A stretch of 64,000 nucleotides of DNA from Pseudomonas sp. H3(2019). GTDB lineage: Bacteria; Pseudomonadota; Gammaproteobacteria; Pseudomonadales; Pseudomonadaceae. Below are positions 36,145 to 45,690 of the stretch, piece by piece; position 1 is the first letter of the stretch, and each line of letters starts with the position of its first letter. The position numbers were made by a program, and so were the translations under genes. Where the stretch lies: the NCBI RefSeq assembly GCF_007713465.1, contig NZ_VMSG01000002.1, positions 356,075 through 420,074 of the forward strand, given 5' to 3'. The notes beneath the pieces are model-generated. The model saw only the letters and a program-made list of their open reading frames with translations, made no database searches and was not told where the DNA came from.

Positions 36145-36897
36145 TCAGGACTTTCTTAATGTAGGCACATCTCTGCAGATCAGCGTACGCAACAAGAACA
36201 TTGGGTTACCAACCACATAGCGACTGAATAACCGCTTTGGCTCACACATCAGCCTGAATACCCACTCACAACCGAGACGACGCACCCATTGCGGAGCCCG
36301 AACAACCTTGCCACCGAGAAAATCCAGGATCGCCCCGCCGCACACTATCAGGCATGGCACGCCGCTGGCAGCCAGCCTGGCAGCAACGGCTTCTTGTCTG
36401 GGCATGCCCATGCCCAGCACAATCAATTCTGGCTGCAGTTGCTGGGCAAGGTTGATGTAGGCATCCACCTCAGCAAAACCATGGTGAGCAGAAACTACAT
36501 TGACCGCAAATACCGCTTCGCTACGCTGCACCGCATTCGCTAGAAAGGGCTCTGTAGTGCCCCAAAAAGCCACGCGCCGGCCCTTGAACGCGGCCAGTAA
36601 TTTGGGGATAAAATCCGTGCCATTCATATTTAGCCCCGGCACCAAGCCGAGTCGGCGAAACAGGATAGCCATGCCGGAGCCATCCCGTAATAACACGTCA
36701 GCAGCGGACAGCGCGTTATAGTAATCGGCGTTGCCCGCCACCAAGTTCATGGCAAAGGCATTGACGAATCCAAGTACTGTCGTCGCCTCAGGCTTGGATA
36801 AAGCATCAATCAATCCCTGTTCATCAACGAGATCACTGACCACCCTGAGTTTCTGGATAATCGCTTGCCAGTTGTGCTGCCAAGCAAAAGCGCGCAT
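36145..36897 (-). CDS. WecG/TagA/CpsF glycosyltransferase (GT26)
   Basis: The 250-residue protein has the GT26 hallmarks: TVLGFVNAFAMNLV, ADVLLRDGSGMAILFRR, GLNMNGTDFIPKLL and VLGMGMPRQEAVAARL, followed by the basic membrane-binding C-terminus (QWVRRLGCEWVFRLMCEPKRLFSRY). Members transfer a hexose such as ManNAc(A) or GlcA to a lipid-linked sugar as an early step. Its start overlaps the stop of the upstream GT2 gene by one base (TAATG). It is the last gene of the long leftward EPS operon. Confidence 0.92.
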   Translation of the reverse strand: MRAFAWQHNWQAIIQKLRVVSDLVDEQGLIDALSKPEATTVLGFVNAFAMNLVAGNADYYNALSAADVLLRDGSGMAILFRRLGLVPGLNMNGTDFIPKLLAAFKGRRVAFWGTTEPFLANAVQRSEAVFAVNVVSAHHGFAEVDAYINLAQQLQPELIVLGMGMPRQEAVAARLAASGVPCLIVCGGAILDFLGGKVVRAPQWVRRLGCEWVFRLMCEPKRLFSRYVVGNPMFLLRTLICRDVPTLRKS

Positions 36898-38084
36898 TAA
36901 TTGTCATCTCGCTTCGAACGCACCCACTCAACTTGGCGCTTAAGTAAAAAGCCTAGATACAGGGGTATTTTTTTCACCGCGTAGAACGGCGCATACAACA
37001 AGGCTGAAAAAGATATAATCTCGCGACCAAATTGGCTCCATGCCAGCAAAATAGTCACATTCAATATTGCCACCCCGGCAGAAGCGATTAATGCTGGAGC
37101 CAAAGCTCCACACAGCATAAACACCAACCATGACAGACTAAAAACAGCCCCCAACGCTAAAGTCAATAAGGCCAACGGAGGGACCAATAAATCCAGCGTC
37201 ATAGCCAGGAGGTTCCAGTTACGCCGGCTGATCGACTCTACAAACAACTTTGGCGCATCACCAAGGATTACCCCCAGATGACCATGTTCCCAGCGCGTAC
37301 GCTGGATACTTAAGCCTTCATCACTGCGCGGAAAATAACTGGTCACCAGGGCATCGGGGCAAAACAAAGGCGGCTTGCCGCTGCGGCAGAAATCGAAGCC
37401 CATCTTCAAATCTTCGACGATGTGGCCACTGGCTAAATCGATCAAAGCCAGATCCCGCCAGACGAAAGCCATTCCCGTACCCATTAACTGACAGGGCAAA
37501 CCAAGCCAAGCCCAACCTTGCGGCCGCACCAGATTCTTCACACGCCAGGCAAACTCGGCAAACCGCACTTTTAGCTCGGAACCTGCTGGAGCACGCATTA
37601 AATTAAGTGCCTGCGTTGGCCGCCCTGAGTCGATGCAACACATTGCCAAACGCTCAATAGAGCCCTCACCCACCTGGCAATCGGCATCGACAACGATCAT
37701 GACGTCCGGCGCATCGCTCGCTAAATGACGCACCCCAAAGTCCAGCGCATAACCCTTGCCACACTGCTGATCATTGCTGCGCTCCACCACCTCGGCTCCC
37801 GCCGTGCGGGCCAGCGCGGCCGTGTCGTCAGAACAGTTGTCCGCCACCACCAATAAGCGATCGCCCTCTAGCAACTGCGGCCGAATGCTATTTAACGTCG
37901 CGACGATCATCGAGGATTCGTTGTATGCCGGTACCAACACCGCCACCCGCAGCCGCGATCTTTGCGCCGACGAGCGCAACCGCACAGGCAGGCAGGCCAG
38001 CAGCACCTGCAAAAACAGCACCAACACCGGCAGGACCATGAGCACCAGCAGTGTGCTGAACAGCCAATCAAGTAACGTGATCAT
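36897..38084 (-). CDS. membrane GT2 glycosyltransferase
   Basis: A 395-residue protein with one N-terminal helix, a GT2 catalytic domain (VLVPAYNES, VVADNCSDDTAALA, VDADCQVG, IVEDLKMG and the QRTRWEHGH acceptor motif) and about four C-terminal helices (residues 290-385). The Q-x-x-R-W motif is shared with processive synthases, but in Wzx/Wzy clusters such enzymes usually add one sugar. It overlaps the GT4 gene upstream by four bases and GT26 downstream by one. Confidence 0.88.
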   Translation of the reverse strand: MITLLDWLFSTLLVLMVLPVLVLFLQVLLACLPVRLRSSAQRSRLRVAVLVPAYNESSMIVATLNSIRPQLLEGDRLLVVADNCSDDTAALARTAGAEVVERSNDQQCGKGYALDFGVRHLASDAPDVMIVVDADCQVGEGSIERLAMCCIDSGRPTQALNLMRAPAGSELKVRFAEFAWRVKNLVRPQGWAWLGLPCQLMGTGMAFVWRDLALIDLASGHIVEDLKMGFDFCRSGKPPLFCPDALVTSYFPRSDEGLSIQRTRWEHGHLGVILGDAPKLFVESISRRNWNLLAMTLDLLVPPLALLTLALGAVFSLSWLVFMLCGALAPALIASAGVAILNVTILLAWSQFGREIISFSALLYAPFYAVKKIPLYLGFLLKRQVEWVRSKRDDN

Positions 38085-39283
38085 GCTTGCGCCCTAAACA
38101 AATTAGCCAACTTGGCCGCTTCAGTATCGATATCGTGTCGCTCCAGCACTCTCTGATAAGCCGCCTCGCCCATCCGCTGCAACACCTCGACGGGTTGCGC
38201 GAGGCAGTCCGCCAGCACCGCCGCCAACTCATCCACAGCTCCAGCGGGAAACAACCAACCGTTCTCACCCTGACGCACTAACTCGGGAATGCCCGCCACA
38301 TAGGTCGTCAGTACTGGCCGGCGCAAGGCCATGGCCTCCATAATTACCACCGGCAAGCCCTCGGCGAAGCTCGGCAACACCAAGGCCCGCGCCGCAAGAA
38401 TTTCCGCCCGCACCTGCTCACTGCTAATCCAGCCAGTGATTCGCACCTGCGCCTGCAAGCCATGCAGTGCAATCAGGGCTTCGATTTCCGCACGTATTTC
38501 CCCATCGCCGGCCAGTACTATCTCGAACACCACGGCTTGCGCTGCCAGGATACGGGCGGCCTCAAGCAACAACAGTTGGCCCTTCTGCTCACACAAGCGA
38601 CCCACGCAGACCAACCGCGGTACGGACGGCACGGCAACTGCAGGTACATCGTGAAACGCCCGCTCCAGACCACAATGCACCACCTTTACCCTTGACCAGT
38701 GCGCATGAGCTACCCAGCGAAACAGCTGGCTGCGCCCATAAGAGCTGATAGCCGCGACAAAAGCCGCGCGCCGGACTTTCTCGCCCAAATGAATAAACTG
38801 CGGTTTGTCGAACTCTTCCGGGCCGTGCACCGTAAAACTGTACGCTGGCCCGCCGAGTGCATTGGCCAGCATTACCACCTCGGTTGAGTTAGTGCCGAAA
38901 TGCGCATGCACATGCTCGGCGCCGAACGCCTGCAACGAAAACAGCAGGCGGCATGCCTCGGACAAATAGACCAAATGGTACGGCCAGGGCCGATCGGCAT
39001 GCCGGCTCATACGTAGCGCCAGCCACAACGCCGAAAAAAAGCGTCGCGGCTGGGCGCGCAGTACCTGCAGCACAGGCACTAACAGCTCTTTGACTCCGCC
39101 CTGCAGCACATAGAAAGTTTTACTGCGCTCGGACACGTCCTCGGCATCCACCAACTCGGCATCCCAACCACGCAGAGCAATGCGCTGCACCACAAAGCCC
39201 TGGCGCTCTAACGCCAAAATCTCGCGACGAATGAAGCTATGGCTGACCTTGGGGTATTGATTGATCAAATAAGCGATACGCAT
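38081..39283 (-). CDS. GT4 glycosyltransferase (WcaL/EpsD type)
   Basis: This 400-residue protein has the two-Rossmann GT-B fold: N-terminal YLINQYPKVSHSFIRREI and HAHFGTNS, C-terminal VCVGRLCEQKGQLLLLEA, ITGWISSEQV and the donor-binding FAEGLPVVIMEAMALRRPVL. The start segment 'NQYPKVSHSFI' is typical of the colanic WcaL-like group. It adds a hexose to the repeat unit on the cytoplasmic face. GC content is that of the backbone, unlike the next gene upstream. Confidence 0.9.
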   Translation of the reverse strand: MRIAYLINQYPKVSHSFIRREILALERQGFVVQRIALRGWDAELVDAEDVSERSKTFYVLQGGVKELLVPVLQVLRAQPRRFFSALWLALRMSRHADRPWPYHLVYLSEACRLLFSLQAFGAEHVHAHFGTNSTEVVMLANALGGPAYSFTVHGPEEFDKPQFIHLGEKVRRAAFVAAISSYGRSQLFRWVAHAHWSRVKVVHCGLERAFHDVPAVAVPSVPRLVCVGRLCEQKGQLLLLEAARILAAQAVVFEIVLAGDGEIRAEIEALIALHGLQAQVRITGWISSEQVRAEILAARALVLPSFAEGLPVVIMEAMALRRPVLTTYVAGIPELVRQGENGWLFPAGAVDELAAVLADCLAQPVEVLQRMGEAAYQRVLERHDIDTEAAKLANLFRAQA

Positions 39284-39541
39284 AGGAACCAGCTTAGATG
39301 TCGTCGCAGTGAATTATTACTACAGGTACTTTCACAGTAGTACAATTATCAAGAACGTCAACAAGCACCACGGTGTTTATTCCGATCCTTGCATTTTATC
39401 CGAGCAATGCCCCACCTGGAACTTTCGCTCCAGCACCTTATATAAATTTCCAAATCAATAGTTGAAACAGCGCCACCCGCCAACTGACCAAAAGTGACTA
39501 CTGCAGTTTCATGCCACCAGGCCCGACAGTTAAATATCGAC
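39284..39541. other. AT-rich gap inside the leftward EPS operon
   Basis: The only wide gap in this operon. It is AT-rich like the DUF535 gene and holds no supported gene; a 69-codon frame crosses into DUF535 out of frame and has no ribosome site. It could hold a promoter for the three downstream transferases. Confidence 0.4.
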
Positions 39542-40477
39542 CTAATCAGCGCTTGTGTTAGTTGCACAACTGCCCATTAACACACCATCTATTCTTGTAA
39601 AAATATCATTTAGAAGCTCATAACGCCTGCGGTACATGGCACGTTTTTTTGAAGGAATACAATCAAGTGCTTTTTTGGACAACACCATGGGAATTTCAAA
39701 AAAATCTTCGCGCCCGGACGGAATCGCTCCATGTTCCAACCATATGACATCATAATTAGCGGCCAGGTTTTGAGCTTTTTCAGCCCCAAAATACGGATGA
39801 CGATGATGACGATATCCATCCCCTATCGCATAAATCTTTTCAACACCAACACTTCTTGCAATATACTTAATGGCTTCGATCAGAAGACTTCTTGGGCGAA
39901 GGCCTTCAAAATCTTTTGTCAGTGCTCTATAAATATCCAAAGACCTATCACTCTCTACGCCTTTATGTATCCCTTGAACGGCACCGATAAAAATACATAA
40001 CTCAACTTCCGTGCGACACAAGGTGAACGCTATTGATGCAATACGCAAATCACCCTGAAACAAATTCAGCACCAGCTCCCCTTCACGCATAAACCATACC
40101 GGACGATCTAGAACCAAGGAACAACCAACAGAGCACTCCGACAAGTCACTCAATATCAAGCTGTCATTTCGTCCCAGAAGTAATAGCTGCGGACAGCTTT
40201 TTGTAACGACTTCGTAATGCGAGGCCAACACACCAAGTCTATCCTGAGATCTCCAGCATCGACTGATGTACGGCCAATGAACAACACCCACACAATCACC
40301 TCCCAACTTCTCAAAACCGGTCTTGCCCAGGGCATTCGACATACGCCACAAAAACAACTTTAGCTCGGACCAGTTTTTTCCAACTAAAATCAGTAATACA
40401 AGCTTATTTTTCAACGCTCTAAAGGAATACCCGGCATGTAAAGAAAACACGCTTTTTAGTATCAGCCAATCATTCAT
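39542..40477 (-). CDS. VirK/YbjX (DUF535) family protein in the EPS operon
   Basis: The 311-residue protein is recognised as DUF535 by PYISRCWRSQDRLGVLASHY, then IGAVQGIHKGVESD, PRSLLIEAIKYIARSVGVEKIYAIGDGYRHHRHPYFG and IPSKKRAMYRRRYELLND. Family members (VirK, YbjX, Somalipid-related) affect outer-membrane and LPS behaviour, but their biochemical role is not settled. The gene is clearly AT-rich (23 G/C in the 60 bases 39601-39660), unlike flanking glycosyltransferases, and is followed by a 258-base gap, so it looks like a late insert in the operon. Confidence 0.8.
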   Translation of the reverse strand: MNDWLILKSVFSLHAGYSFRALKNKLVLLILVGKNWSELKLFLWRMSNALGKTGFEKLGGDCVGVVHWPYISRCWRSQDRLGVLASHYEVVTKSCPQLLLLGRNDSLILSDLSECSVGCSLVLDRPVWFMREGELVLNLFQGDLRIASIAFTLCRTEVELCIFIGAVQGIHKGVESDRSLDIYRALTKDFEGLRPRSLLIEAIKYIARSVGVEKIYAIGDGYRHHRHPYFGAEKAQNLAANYDVIWLEHGAIPSGREDFFEIPMVLSKKALDCIPSKKRAMYRRRYELLNDIFTRIDGVLMGSCATNTSAD

Positions 40478-40484
40478 AGACGTC

Positions 40485-41462
40485 TCACTTGTATTCGATC
40501 AACGCCGTCTTGCCGGCGCCAAATCTGTTCAACAGAAACTTGACTTGCCCGAGCATCTCGGGAAATTTGCTCAGCACCAGAAAGAAGGCCTGCAGCCAGT
40601 TTTCGCGCGCTGATCTATCGCCCCGACGAGCCAAGCGCACCACCTGCAGTGGATAGACCAGCAGCAGAAGCAGCCCAAACCATCCCAGCATCAAACTCGC
40701 GATCATAGTCGCCAGCGGGACACCCAAGCCCCAGAGCCAGGCCCGGCGCGACTCACGCTGCCAATGTTGCTCCGGTGCGGCCCCATGCAAAAATGCGCCC
40801 TCGGCAAAGGCATAGCCACCACGCAGGGTACGCCGCCACCATTGGCCGAAGCAGGTCATGGCCGCATCGTGCAAGGTCATTTCGTCAACCAGGCGCCAGA
40901 CCTTCCATCCATTCGCACGCAGACGCACACACAACTCAGGCTCTTCCCCGGCAATAAGATCCGCTCGAAAACCAGACACTGCGGCGAAGGCGTCAGCCCG
41001 TATCAACGCATCGCCACCACAAGCCTTGGCCTCACCTATCGGGGTATCCCATTCAAGATCACACAATAAGTTGTAAATCGAACGCTGTGGAAAACGTTCA
41101 CGGCGCCGTCCACAGACCACCGCAACCTCAGGCTGTGCATCAAGAAAGGCCTGCGCCCGGGGCAGCCAACCACCGACAACCTCGCAATCGCCATCGACAA
41201 ACTGCACATAACGCATCGCCGGCAATAAACGTTGCACGCAGGCAAATCCTTCATTGCGCGCACGTGCAGCCGTAAAGGGAATCGACATATCCAACTCAAC
41301 CACCTCGACCCCAAGCCGCCGTGCCATCTGGACTGAACCATCCGTTGATCCAGAGTCGACATAAATAACCTTCTGCGCCGCACTGCCCAGCGAAGCCAGG
41401 CAACACTCAAGCCGCAGGCCTTCATTGCGACCGATAACAACGACACCAATACCAGTAGCCAT
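40485..41462 (-). CDS. GT2 glycosyltransferase
   Basis: The ATG at 41462 (MATGIGVVVIGRNEG) gives 325 residues; an extension to 41594 lies inside the preceding gene. The GT2 domain shows GVVVIGRNEGLRLECCL, VIYVDSGSTDGSV, QFVDGDCEV and GEEPELCVRLRANGWKV, with two C-terminal membrane helices (about 250-285). It adds a sugar in EPS assembly. DUF535 starts seven bases after its stop; the acetyltransferase gene is 49 bases upstream. Confidence 0.9.
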   Translation of the reverse strand: MATGIGVVVIGRNEGLRLECCLASLGSAAQKVIYVDSGSTDGSVQMARRLGVEVVELDMSIPFTAARARNEGFACVQRLLPAMRYVQFVDGDCEVVGGWLPRAQAFLDAQPEVAVVCGRRRERFPQRSIYNLLCDLEWDTPIGEAKACGGDALIRADAFAAVSGFRADLIAGEEPELCVRLRANGWKVWRLVDEMTLHDAAMTCFGQWWRRTLRGGYAFAEGAFLHGAAPEQHWQRESRRAWLWGLGVPLATMIASLMLGWFGLLLLLVYPLQVVRLARRGDRSARENWLQAFFLVLSKFPEMLGQVKFLLNRFGAGKTALIEYK

Positions 41463-41511
41463 TGAGTTCACCCAGCAATGTAAAACCGCTCGATATCGTC
41501 CACCGGAGGGT

Positions 41512-42036
41512 TCATAAGCATTCCCTTGCTTCTGCGCGCTGCCTTTTCTTGATAGTCGCAGGCACGCCCACTGCCACCGAGTCATCCGGTACATCTGTCA
41601 GCACCACGGCATTGGCACCAATCACGACGTTGTTACCAATACGGATATTGCCCAGCACCTTGGCCCCGGCACCGATATCAACATTGTTACCCATCACCGG
41701 GGCAATCGGCTCATTCACATTCTTGAGCCCCACGACCACGCCATTGCGGATGCGGCAATCATCGCCGAACTGAGCATAACCACTGATCACGATTCCGCCG
41801 AAATGGTCGATGACGAAGTTGCGCCCGATCACCACCTCACACGGCAGCTCGACACCCGTCACGATCTGCACCAATTTGAAGAGCACTTTGTATATAAAGG
41901 AGAGCAACTTACGCAACAATGCCGGGCGCACACCGTAGCGCCAGCGCCCAAAGCGATAAACCAGCATCACCCAGAACCCCTGAGCAGCCCAATCACCAGC
42001 ATATGCACGCAAGTCCGCACGTATATTTTCGAACAT
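41512..42036 (-). CDS. serine-acetyltransferase-like O-acetyltransferase (left-handed beta-helix)
   Basis: A 174-residue protein with a short helical N-terminus (MFENIRADLRAYAGDWAAQGF) and hexapeptide repeats that form a left-handed beta-helix: VVIGRNFVIDHFGGIVISG, IRNGVVVG, NNVDIGAGAKVLGNIRIGNNVVIGANAVV. The catalytic His of the DH motif (IDHFGG) is present. In polysaccharide clusters these CysE-like enzymes O-acetylate sugars, using acetyl-CoA. True CysE proteins are about 100 residues longer, so a role in EPS decoration is more likely than in cysteine synthesis. Confidence 0.85.
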   Translation of the reverse strand: MFENIRADLRAYAGDWAAQGFWVMLVYRFGRWRYGVRPALLRKLLSFIYKVLFKLVQIVTGVELPCEVVIGRNFVIDHFGGIVISGYAQFGDDCRIRNGVVVGLKNVNEPIAPVMGNNVDIGAGAKVLGNIRIGNNVVIGANAVVLTDVPDDSVAVGVPATIKKRQRAEARECL

Positions 42037-42044
42037 AAGTAGAC

Positions 42045-43001
42045 CTACCGTGTTGGTCGGCTAGCAAATTGGGTATCGCGCAGCAACGCCCAGGTATCAC
42101 GAGCATGCTGCCAACACGCCCCTATGGCGGCCAGGCCGCGGCCTTTCAATAGAGCCTTGAGCGCCAGAATCAGATCACCCAGGCTCACCAGTAACATATG
42201 TGAGGCCAAACCCAGTAGACCGTGGTGCTTGCGAAAGTACAAAAGCTCGCTTTCGATTTGTAACCTGGGTATCTGTCGACTGACCACATTGAGTTCGACA
42301 ACCGATTTGGCACTTTCACCGCCGATATGCACCACCGTGGTATGCGGGTAATAAACCACCTTCCAACCGGCCTGTTTAACGCGTTTGCAGTGATCGACCT
42401 CCTCGTAGTAAAGAAAGTAGCGCGGGTCGAACAAGCCAACCTGATCGATGACTTCACGGCGGATCAAGTAATAGCAGCCGGGCACCCAGTCGCACTCACG
42501 GACCGAGGCATGATCCCAGTCCATGTCGTCGACCCTCTTCACCACAGGGAAAAAGCGTTCAAGCCCTGTACGCGAGAGGAAGACATTCAACGGCGTCGGA
42601 AAATAGCGACAGGAGGGTTGCAAATCACCCTCTCGCCCAACCAACCGAACGCCGAGGACTCCGCAATCAGGGTGAGCCGCCATGTAATCGAGGGTCTTGC
42701 TCAGGGTATCAGCAGCAACAAAGGCATCGGTATTGAGAAGCAACGCGTACTTGCCCTGCAGGTGCTCAACCAATTGATTGTTGGCACGACCAAAGCCGAC
42801 ATTATTTTCATTGGCCAGCAGAAATGCCTCTGGACAAATAGTTGCCAGGCACTCCAGTGAATTATCGGCAGAGGCATTGTCCACCACTAAATAGCGCGTT
42901 CGACCCGCACTATTTGACTCGCGCAACGCATTAAACATGGGCTGCAGCAGAGTCGCTGTATTGTAGTTAACTACTAACACATCAAGAGGGGCACTAATCA
43001 T
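42045..43001 (-). CDS. GT2 glycosyltransferase (rhamnosyltransferase-like)
   Basis: The ATG at 43001 follows GGGGGG; 318 residues. It has the N-terminal GT2 domain of the WbbL/RfbF rhamnosyltransferase type: DVLVVNYNTATLLQP, VVDNASADNSLE, NENNVGFGRANN, LLLNTDAF, then CDWVPGCYYLIRREVIDQVGLFDPRYFLYYEEVDHCKR. A membrane-adjacent C-terminal helix (LLLVSLGDLILALKALL) follows. It probably adds a deoxyhexose such as rhamnose; donor choice is inferred from family only. Confidence 0.9.
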   Translation of the reverse strand: MISAPLDVLVVNYNTATLLQPMFNALRESNSAGRTRYLVVDNASADNSLECLATICPEAFLLANENNVGFGRANNQLVEHLQGKYALLLNTDAFVAADTLSKTLDYMAAHPDCGVLGVRLVGREGDLQPSCRYFPTPLNVFLSRTGLERFFPVVKRVDDMDWDHASVRECDWVPGCYYLIRREVIDQVGLFDPRYFLYYEEVDHCKRVKQAGWKVVYYPHTTVVHIGGESAKSVVELNVVSRQIPRLQIESELLYFRKHHGLLGLASHMLLVSLGDLILALKALLKGRGLAAIGACWQHARDTWALLRDTQFASRPTR

Positions 43002-43094
43002 TAGATTGCCCCCCAAGAAACTGCTGAACTCTCATCGTCGGATTACAAAACCATTTATAAATCGACATCATTCAAGCTCCGCTCAAAACAACCG

Positions 43095-44186
43095 CTATCC
43101 AGGCAAATTCCTCACACACGCATTATTAAGTGCCGCTTCAAATAATTTTGCAGAGTGCTCCCAAGAACTTGAGACCACCGTTTGATATGCCATCTCTGAA
43201 ACCGCACGCCACTCCAACTCGTCTAAAGTCAATAGCCATTCAACACCACGAGCCAAGGCAACAGTATCATCAATATCGGCCAGTACGCCGTTTTTGAAAC
43301 AAGATATTGCCTCTAACGGCCAGCCAGTACGCGTTGAAACTACCGGCGCCCTACATGCCATCGCTTCCATCGCCGTCAGATTAAAGCCTTCTTCACTCCG
43401 GCTTGCTGCGAGCCAGACATCACATTGAGCATATAAATCACGAATACGATGTTGATCGGGAGAAAGATAAAACTCAAGACTCTCTGGAAGCTTAAAAAGA
43501 CCACTAGGAGGAGCACTTCCAAAGGCTATAACTCGAAGTTTTGAAAATTTCTTCTCGAGCAAAGAAACTACCTGAAGTGCAACATCAACCCCCTTAAATG
43601 GCGCTTCATGATACAAAAACCCGATTGTTGGGCAACGCTGTTTTCCCCTCGGCGCGGAAAAAAATTGCTGATGATCGACACTATTCCCAACCAAGCTAAC
43701 ATCAGAATCGCCATACATGCTCATCACATCAGCCAACCACTTCGAAATGGTTATCTTATGCAAAGGCATTTTATACGTCGCCACAACCCTATCCACCGGG
43801 CAATAAGGAAACACCTCATGCCCCTGCACAAAATACACTTTTACACCCTTGGCCTGACCTAGAGAACTCACCCACTCAGCCGTTTCCCACCACGTTGCAA
43901 TTACAACATCTGCATCTGGAACATCCGAATCCACAATAGGCCTATATTTTTCTATCACCCGGTGATCAAGACCAAGACCGTCTAAATGAGATGGACTTCT
44001 TTCGCTTATCGGCCACCCCTCACCCGTGATGAAACTCTTCATCTTCTTATCCAACGGAACAGGAGGTGCAGGCGGGGAAACGAGCGTTACATCATGCCCC
44101 ATTTCAAACAATGCCTTAGCGTAAATTGCAACGACGCGAATTCCACCCGACATGTTCACCACCGGCAACACAAAAGTCACTTTCAT
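43095..44186 (-). CDS. GT4 glycosyltransferase, AT-rich
   Basis: GGAGGTGATC gives a strong ribosome site. The 363-residue GT-B protein has FVLPVVNMSGGIRVVAIYAKAL at the start and ASRSEEGFNLTAMEAMACRAPVVSTRTG with the donor-binding E-x7-E pattern near 275-285. It differs from neighbours in base composition: 43441-43500 has 23 G/C in 60, so it probably came from another source. It adds one sugar during repeat-unit assembly. Confidence 0.88.
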   Translation of the reverse strand: MKVTFVLPVVNMSGGIRVVAIYAKALFEMGHDVTLVSPPAPPVPLDKKMKSFITGEGWPISERSPSHLDGLGLDHRVIEKYRPIVDSDVPDADVVIATWWETAEWVSSLGQAKGVKVYFVQGHEVFPYCPVDRVVATYKMPLHKITISKWLADVMSMYGDSDVSLVGNSVDHQQFFSAPRGKQRCPTIGFLYHEAPFKGVDVALQVVSLLEKKFSKLRVIAFGSAPPSGLFKLPESLEFYLSPDQHRIRDLYAQCDVWLAASRSEEGFNLTAMEAMACRAPVVSTRTGWPLEAISCFKNGVLADIDDTVALARGVEWLLTLDELEWRAVSEMAYQTVVSSSWEHSAKLFEAALNNACVRNLPG

Positions 44187-44323
44187 TAGATCACCTCCAA
44201 AACCGCTGAAAGCCTATTCAAACTCAATGCACTTCCAGCCAAGCAATTTCCATCAATCAACACATCGTGACGGTCTGTCACAGCATTGGAAACAGCAAGA
44301 GACATAGATCGAATCAAAGCCAT
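44186..44323 (-). CDS. possible 45-residue ORF between wzx and a GT4 gene
   Basis: An ATG at 44323 lies within the last codons of the flippase gene, and the TAA overlaps the GT4 ATG (TAATG). The predicted peptide begins MALIRSMSLAVSNAV and has no known relative. The end of this frame contains the GT4 ribosome site, so it may be a chance frame. The tight overlaps on both sides make it worth recording. Confidence 0.3.
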   Translation of the reverse strand: MALIRSMSLAVSNAVTDRHDVLIDGNCLAGSALSLNRLSAVLEVI

Positions 44324-45690
44324 TTAGCAACGCCCAACGCTAACTCTCCACACAAAGCCCCCACCGCCAGCATTGGCAGCACCACCAGTTCACGCTTGAG
44401 ATCGAACAACCCCACCTGACGATTGACATAAACAATCAGGATAAGCGTAGGGAACGTATGCAGGGCAACGCCCCAAATCGCATACTTTACCCCGCCAATC
44501 GCCAGCAGCAGCGGCAGTAGCACCCATAACGAAACAATGCGAATAATGTTATCCATGGCTTGGTACTTTGTGAGTCCCAAGGCAAGCCAAACTTGATGCG
44601 CCACCGTGTAGCGCAATGTGAAAAAAGAAGTTGAAAGAATGGCCATCATGGTGCCGGCAGCGGCATAACGCTCATCGTATAACCCACCAACGATGAGCGG
44701 ACTGACGGTCAAGAACAGTCCACAGACAAACAGCAAAGCAAGATCGAAAATCAATCTGAAGCGGTAATACAAAACGCGCAGCCGCGCGGTGTCATTACTT
44801 CTTGAGGCTTCACTGAAGGCCGGCAGGGCCACGGCCCCGGCCAACCTCAGCACTGCGGTTTGAAGAGTGCCCAAAATCAGCACCGCTATGGAGTAGACGC
44901 CCAGTTCAGTGGCCGACATGCTGCCGCCGAACCAGATGCGATCACCATACATGGCCAATACTCCCACTGCCGAAGACAACAGTATCCAACGGCCGAAGAC
45001 GACTAACTCTTCAAGCGCAGAGCGGTCCCACTGTAGACGGTTAGGCGGGCCCTGAAACCATAGATGACCAATAACAGTGCCGACCATGGCCGAGACCAGA
45101 CCTGCAATCACTAGCGACCAGACAGACCTGGTGAAGTAACCGATGCCCAGCATCACCAGCAGGCCTGCAAGCTGGGACGCAAAGTCGAGGAGCACCACTT
45201 TCTTTTGCTGGAAATCGCGAACTGCCAAGTCGATTTTCGTCGACTGGAACCCAAAGATGATCGCGGTAAAACCGGTAAAGGCCAACACCAGCGGCAACTC
45301 CGGTGCGGCATAGGTGGAATTGGCCGACCACAGATTGATGACTTGCGCAAACCAGCTGAAGCCTGCGATTAGAAGTGTCGAAGCAAAAAGGACAACGCCA
45401 CGCAGGATCTGCACTGTCCAGGCGGTATTGAGAAACACTGGATCGTCGCCACGCGGGCTCTGGATAATGTTCTGGCGCAAACCGACATCGGAAAGCAAGT
45501 GCAGAACCACCGAAACAGTGGTGGCGATGATCATTACGCCGAAAATTTCCGGCATCAGCAGACGGGCCATGACAAGGTTGCCGCCCAAGCGAATTGCTTG
45601 AGAGGCAACAAGCGCACCCAGATTCCATGCCCCAGCAGATATCGCTCGCCTGCGAAGGCTCAACGATGGCGATAAATCAATTGGAGGCAT
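44314..45690 (-). CDS. Wzx-type oligosaccharide flippase
   Basis: The 458-residue protein has about 12-14 membrane helices and the start motif of the polysaccharide transporter family (RRRAISAGAWNLGALVASQAIRLGGNLVMARLLMPEIFGVM), followed by LLSDVGLRQNIIQSPR. It moves undecaprenyl-linked repeat units across the inner membrane. It is the first gene of the leftward EPS operon and diverges from the wzy-like gene, 96 bases away. Confidence 0.92.
   Translation of the reverse strand: MPPIDLSPSLSLRRRAISAGAWNLGALVASQAIRLGGNLVMARLLMPEIFGVMIIATTVSVVLHLLSDVGLRQNIIQSPRGDDPVFLNTAWTVQILRGVVLFASTLLIAGFSWFAQVINLWSANSTYAAPELPLVLAFTGFTAIIFGFQSTKIDLAVRDFQQKKVVLLDFASQLAGLLVMLGIGYFTRSVWSLVIAGLVSAMVGTVIGHLWFQGPPNRLQWDRSALEELVVFGRWILLSSAVGVLAMYGDRIWFGGSMSATELGVYSIAVLILGTLQTAVLRLAGAVALPAFSEASRSNDTARLRVLYYRFRLIFDLALLFVCGLFLTVSPLIVGGLYDERYAAAGTMMAILSTSFFTLRYTVAHQVWLALGLTKYQAMDNIIRIVSLWVLLPLLLAIGGVKYAIWGVALHTFPTLILIVYVNRQVGLFDLKRELVVLPMLAVGALCGELALGVAKWL

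Noticed and set aside
39358..39567. 69-codon frame in the gap after DUF535
   Set aside because: Overlaps DUF535 out of frame and lacks a ribosome site; treated as chance.
41512..42036. CysE serine acetyltransferase for cysteine synthesis
   Set aside because: About 100 residues shorter than CysE and placed within the EPS operon; an EPS O-acetyltransferase is the better reading.
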